This document shows positions 63,356 through 64,000 of a stretch of 64,000 nt of DNA, in pieces. Under the pieces are notes generated by a model. It ran no database searches and had not been told where the DNA came from. It saw nothing but the letters and a program-made list of their open reading frames with translations. This DNA comes from Agreia bicolorata. GTDB taxonomy: Bacteria; Actinomycetota; Actinomycetes; Actinomycetales; Microbacteriaceae. The stretch is from assembly GCF_000938265.1 (NCBI RefSeq), contig NZ_JYFC01000001.1, positions 186,001 through 250,000 of the forward strand. The letters run 5' to 3'. Position 1 is the first letter of the stretch. The number at the start of each line of letters is the position of its first letter. The position numbers were made by a program, and so were the translations under genes.

Positions 63356-64000
63356 TCAGCGCAGGCGCGGCACGAGCTCCGTGATGGGCACCTCGACACG
63401 CTCGCCGGATGCGCGATCCCAGAGTTCGACGACCCCGTCGACGGCACCGCGACCGACGATCACGATCGTCGGCACGCCCAGCAGTTCGGCGTCTCCGAAC
63501 TTGACGCCGGGCGACACCTTGGGGCGGTCGTCGTAGAGAACCTCGAGCCCGGATGCCTCGATCGCCTCGACGATCGTCTCAGCCGTCTCGTAGACGGCCG
63601 CGTCTCGACCTGTCGCCACGACATGCACGTCGAACGGGGCGACGGCCTTGGGCCAGATGAGGCCCTTGGCATCGTTGTTCAGCTCGGCGATGATCGCAAG
63701 GATCCGGGTTACTCCGATTCCGTATGAGCCCATCGTGACCGTGGCGAGCTTGCCGTTCTCATCTTGAACCTTGAGTCCGAGTGCCTCGGCGTACTTGCGA
63801 CCGAGCTGGAAGACGTGTCCGATCTCCATGCCGCGCGCGAGCTCGACAGGGCCGGAACCGTCGGGCGCCTCGTCGCCGGCGAGCACCTGAGCGACCTCGA
63901 CGATTCCATCGGAGGTGAAGTCGCGCCCCGCGACCAGCCCGAAGACGTGGCGCCCATGCTGATTCGACCCCGTGATCCAGCCACTGCCATCGGAGACGCG
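63356..64000 (-). CDS. proS: Prolyl-tRNA synthetase, C-terminal 214 residues (partial)
   Basis: The frame continues past the window edge. The visible part contains [16 protein letters not shown] from the inserted editing-region end, the [19 protein letters not shown] and [10 protein letters not shown] motif 3 region in outline, and the anticodon-binding domain (last 100 residues, [10 protein letters not shown] to ELVPRLR). It charges tRNA-Pro. proS commonly precedes the nusA cluster in Microbacteriaceae. The stop is TGA at 63356-63358. Confidence 0.93.
   Translation of the reverse strand, partial: RVSDGSGWITGSNQHGRHVFGLVAGRDFTSDGIVEVAQVLAGDEAPDGSGPVELARGMEIGHVFQLGRKYAEALGLKVQDENGKLATVTMGSYGIGVTRILAIIAELNNDAKGLIWPKAVAPFDVHVVATGRDAAVYETAETIVEAIEASGLEVLYDDRPKVSPGVKFGDAELLGVPTIVIVGRGAVDGVVELWDRASGERVEVPITELVPRLR

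Overview
The window is about 64 kb of GC-rich actinobacterial chromosome. Actinobacterial LeuA and NusA types, HelD, maltokinase, PrsW, a short GC-rich IF-2 N-terminus and many leaderless genes all fit the family Microbacteriaceae. This is inference, since there is no rRNA in the window. I see no tRNA, rRNA, CRISPR, prophage, insertion sequence or replication origin. Base use is even throughout, so this looks like core chromosome with small accessory inserts.

Layout. 1-1239: start of leuA with a leucine-rich leader peptide upstream, then a thioredoxin/DUF4395 pair. 1287-6927: TIGR01777 protein, dapB, acetyltransferase, phosphatase, M16 peptidase, aldo/keto reductase. 7008-12405: pnp and rpsO, separated by three small related proteins with a HIRAN-like core and a VanZ protein. 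12527-16157: LysR regulator between two MFS transporters. 16239-27435: FKBP, HelD, PrsW, FAD oxidase, YihY, aspartate ammonia-lyase, aldehyde dehydrogenase, phosphate transporter. 27623-40707: lipoprotein esterase, aldo/keto reductase, maltokinase with oligopeptidase B, phosphoesterase, Stealth protein, CorA, GST-like reductase, SNF2 helicase. 40720-51344: TIGR01777 protein, psuG/psuK, M20 peptidase, a rearranged flavin amine oxidase, SGNH hydrolase, SDR, SRPBCC, ROK kinase. 51364-64000: the translation cluster (ribF, two membrane proteins, truB, then rbfA, infB, ylxR, nusA, proS), interrupted by a 4 kb insert carrying mutY, panE-like, a lipoprotein and an odd kinase pair.

The main observations are these. 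The amine oxidase at 46107-47591 appears circularly permuted: the segment that normally ends the protein precedes the dinucleotide-binding domain. A hidden 14-residue leader peptide with four consecutive Leu codons and a 10-bp stem sits in front of leuA. About twenty transcription units share one strict start architecture, TANNNT then six bases then the start codon, which predicts leaderless mRNAs and resolves several start codons. A 53-residue protein with an intact Walker A motif lies next to a kinase-like protein whose own P-loop is lost. A perfect terminator for rbfA is written inside the 3' coding end of the convergent panE-like gene.
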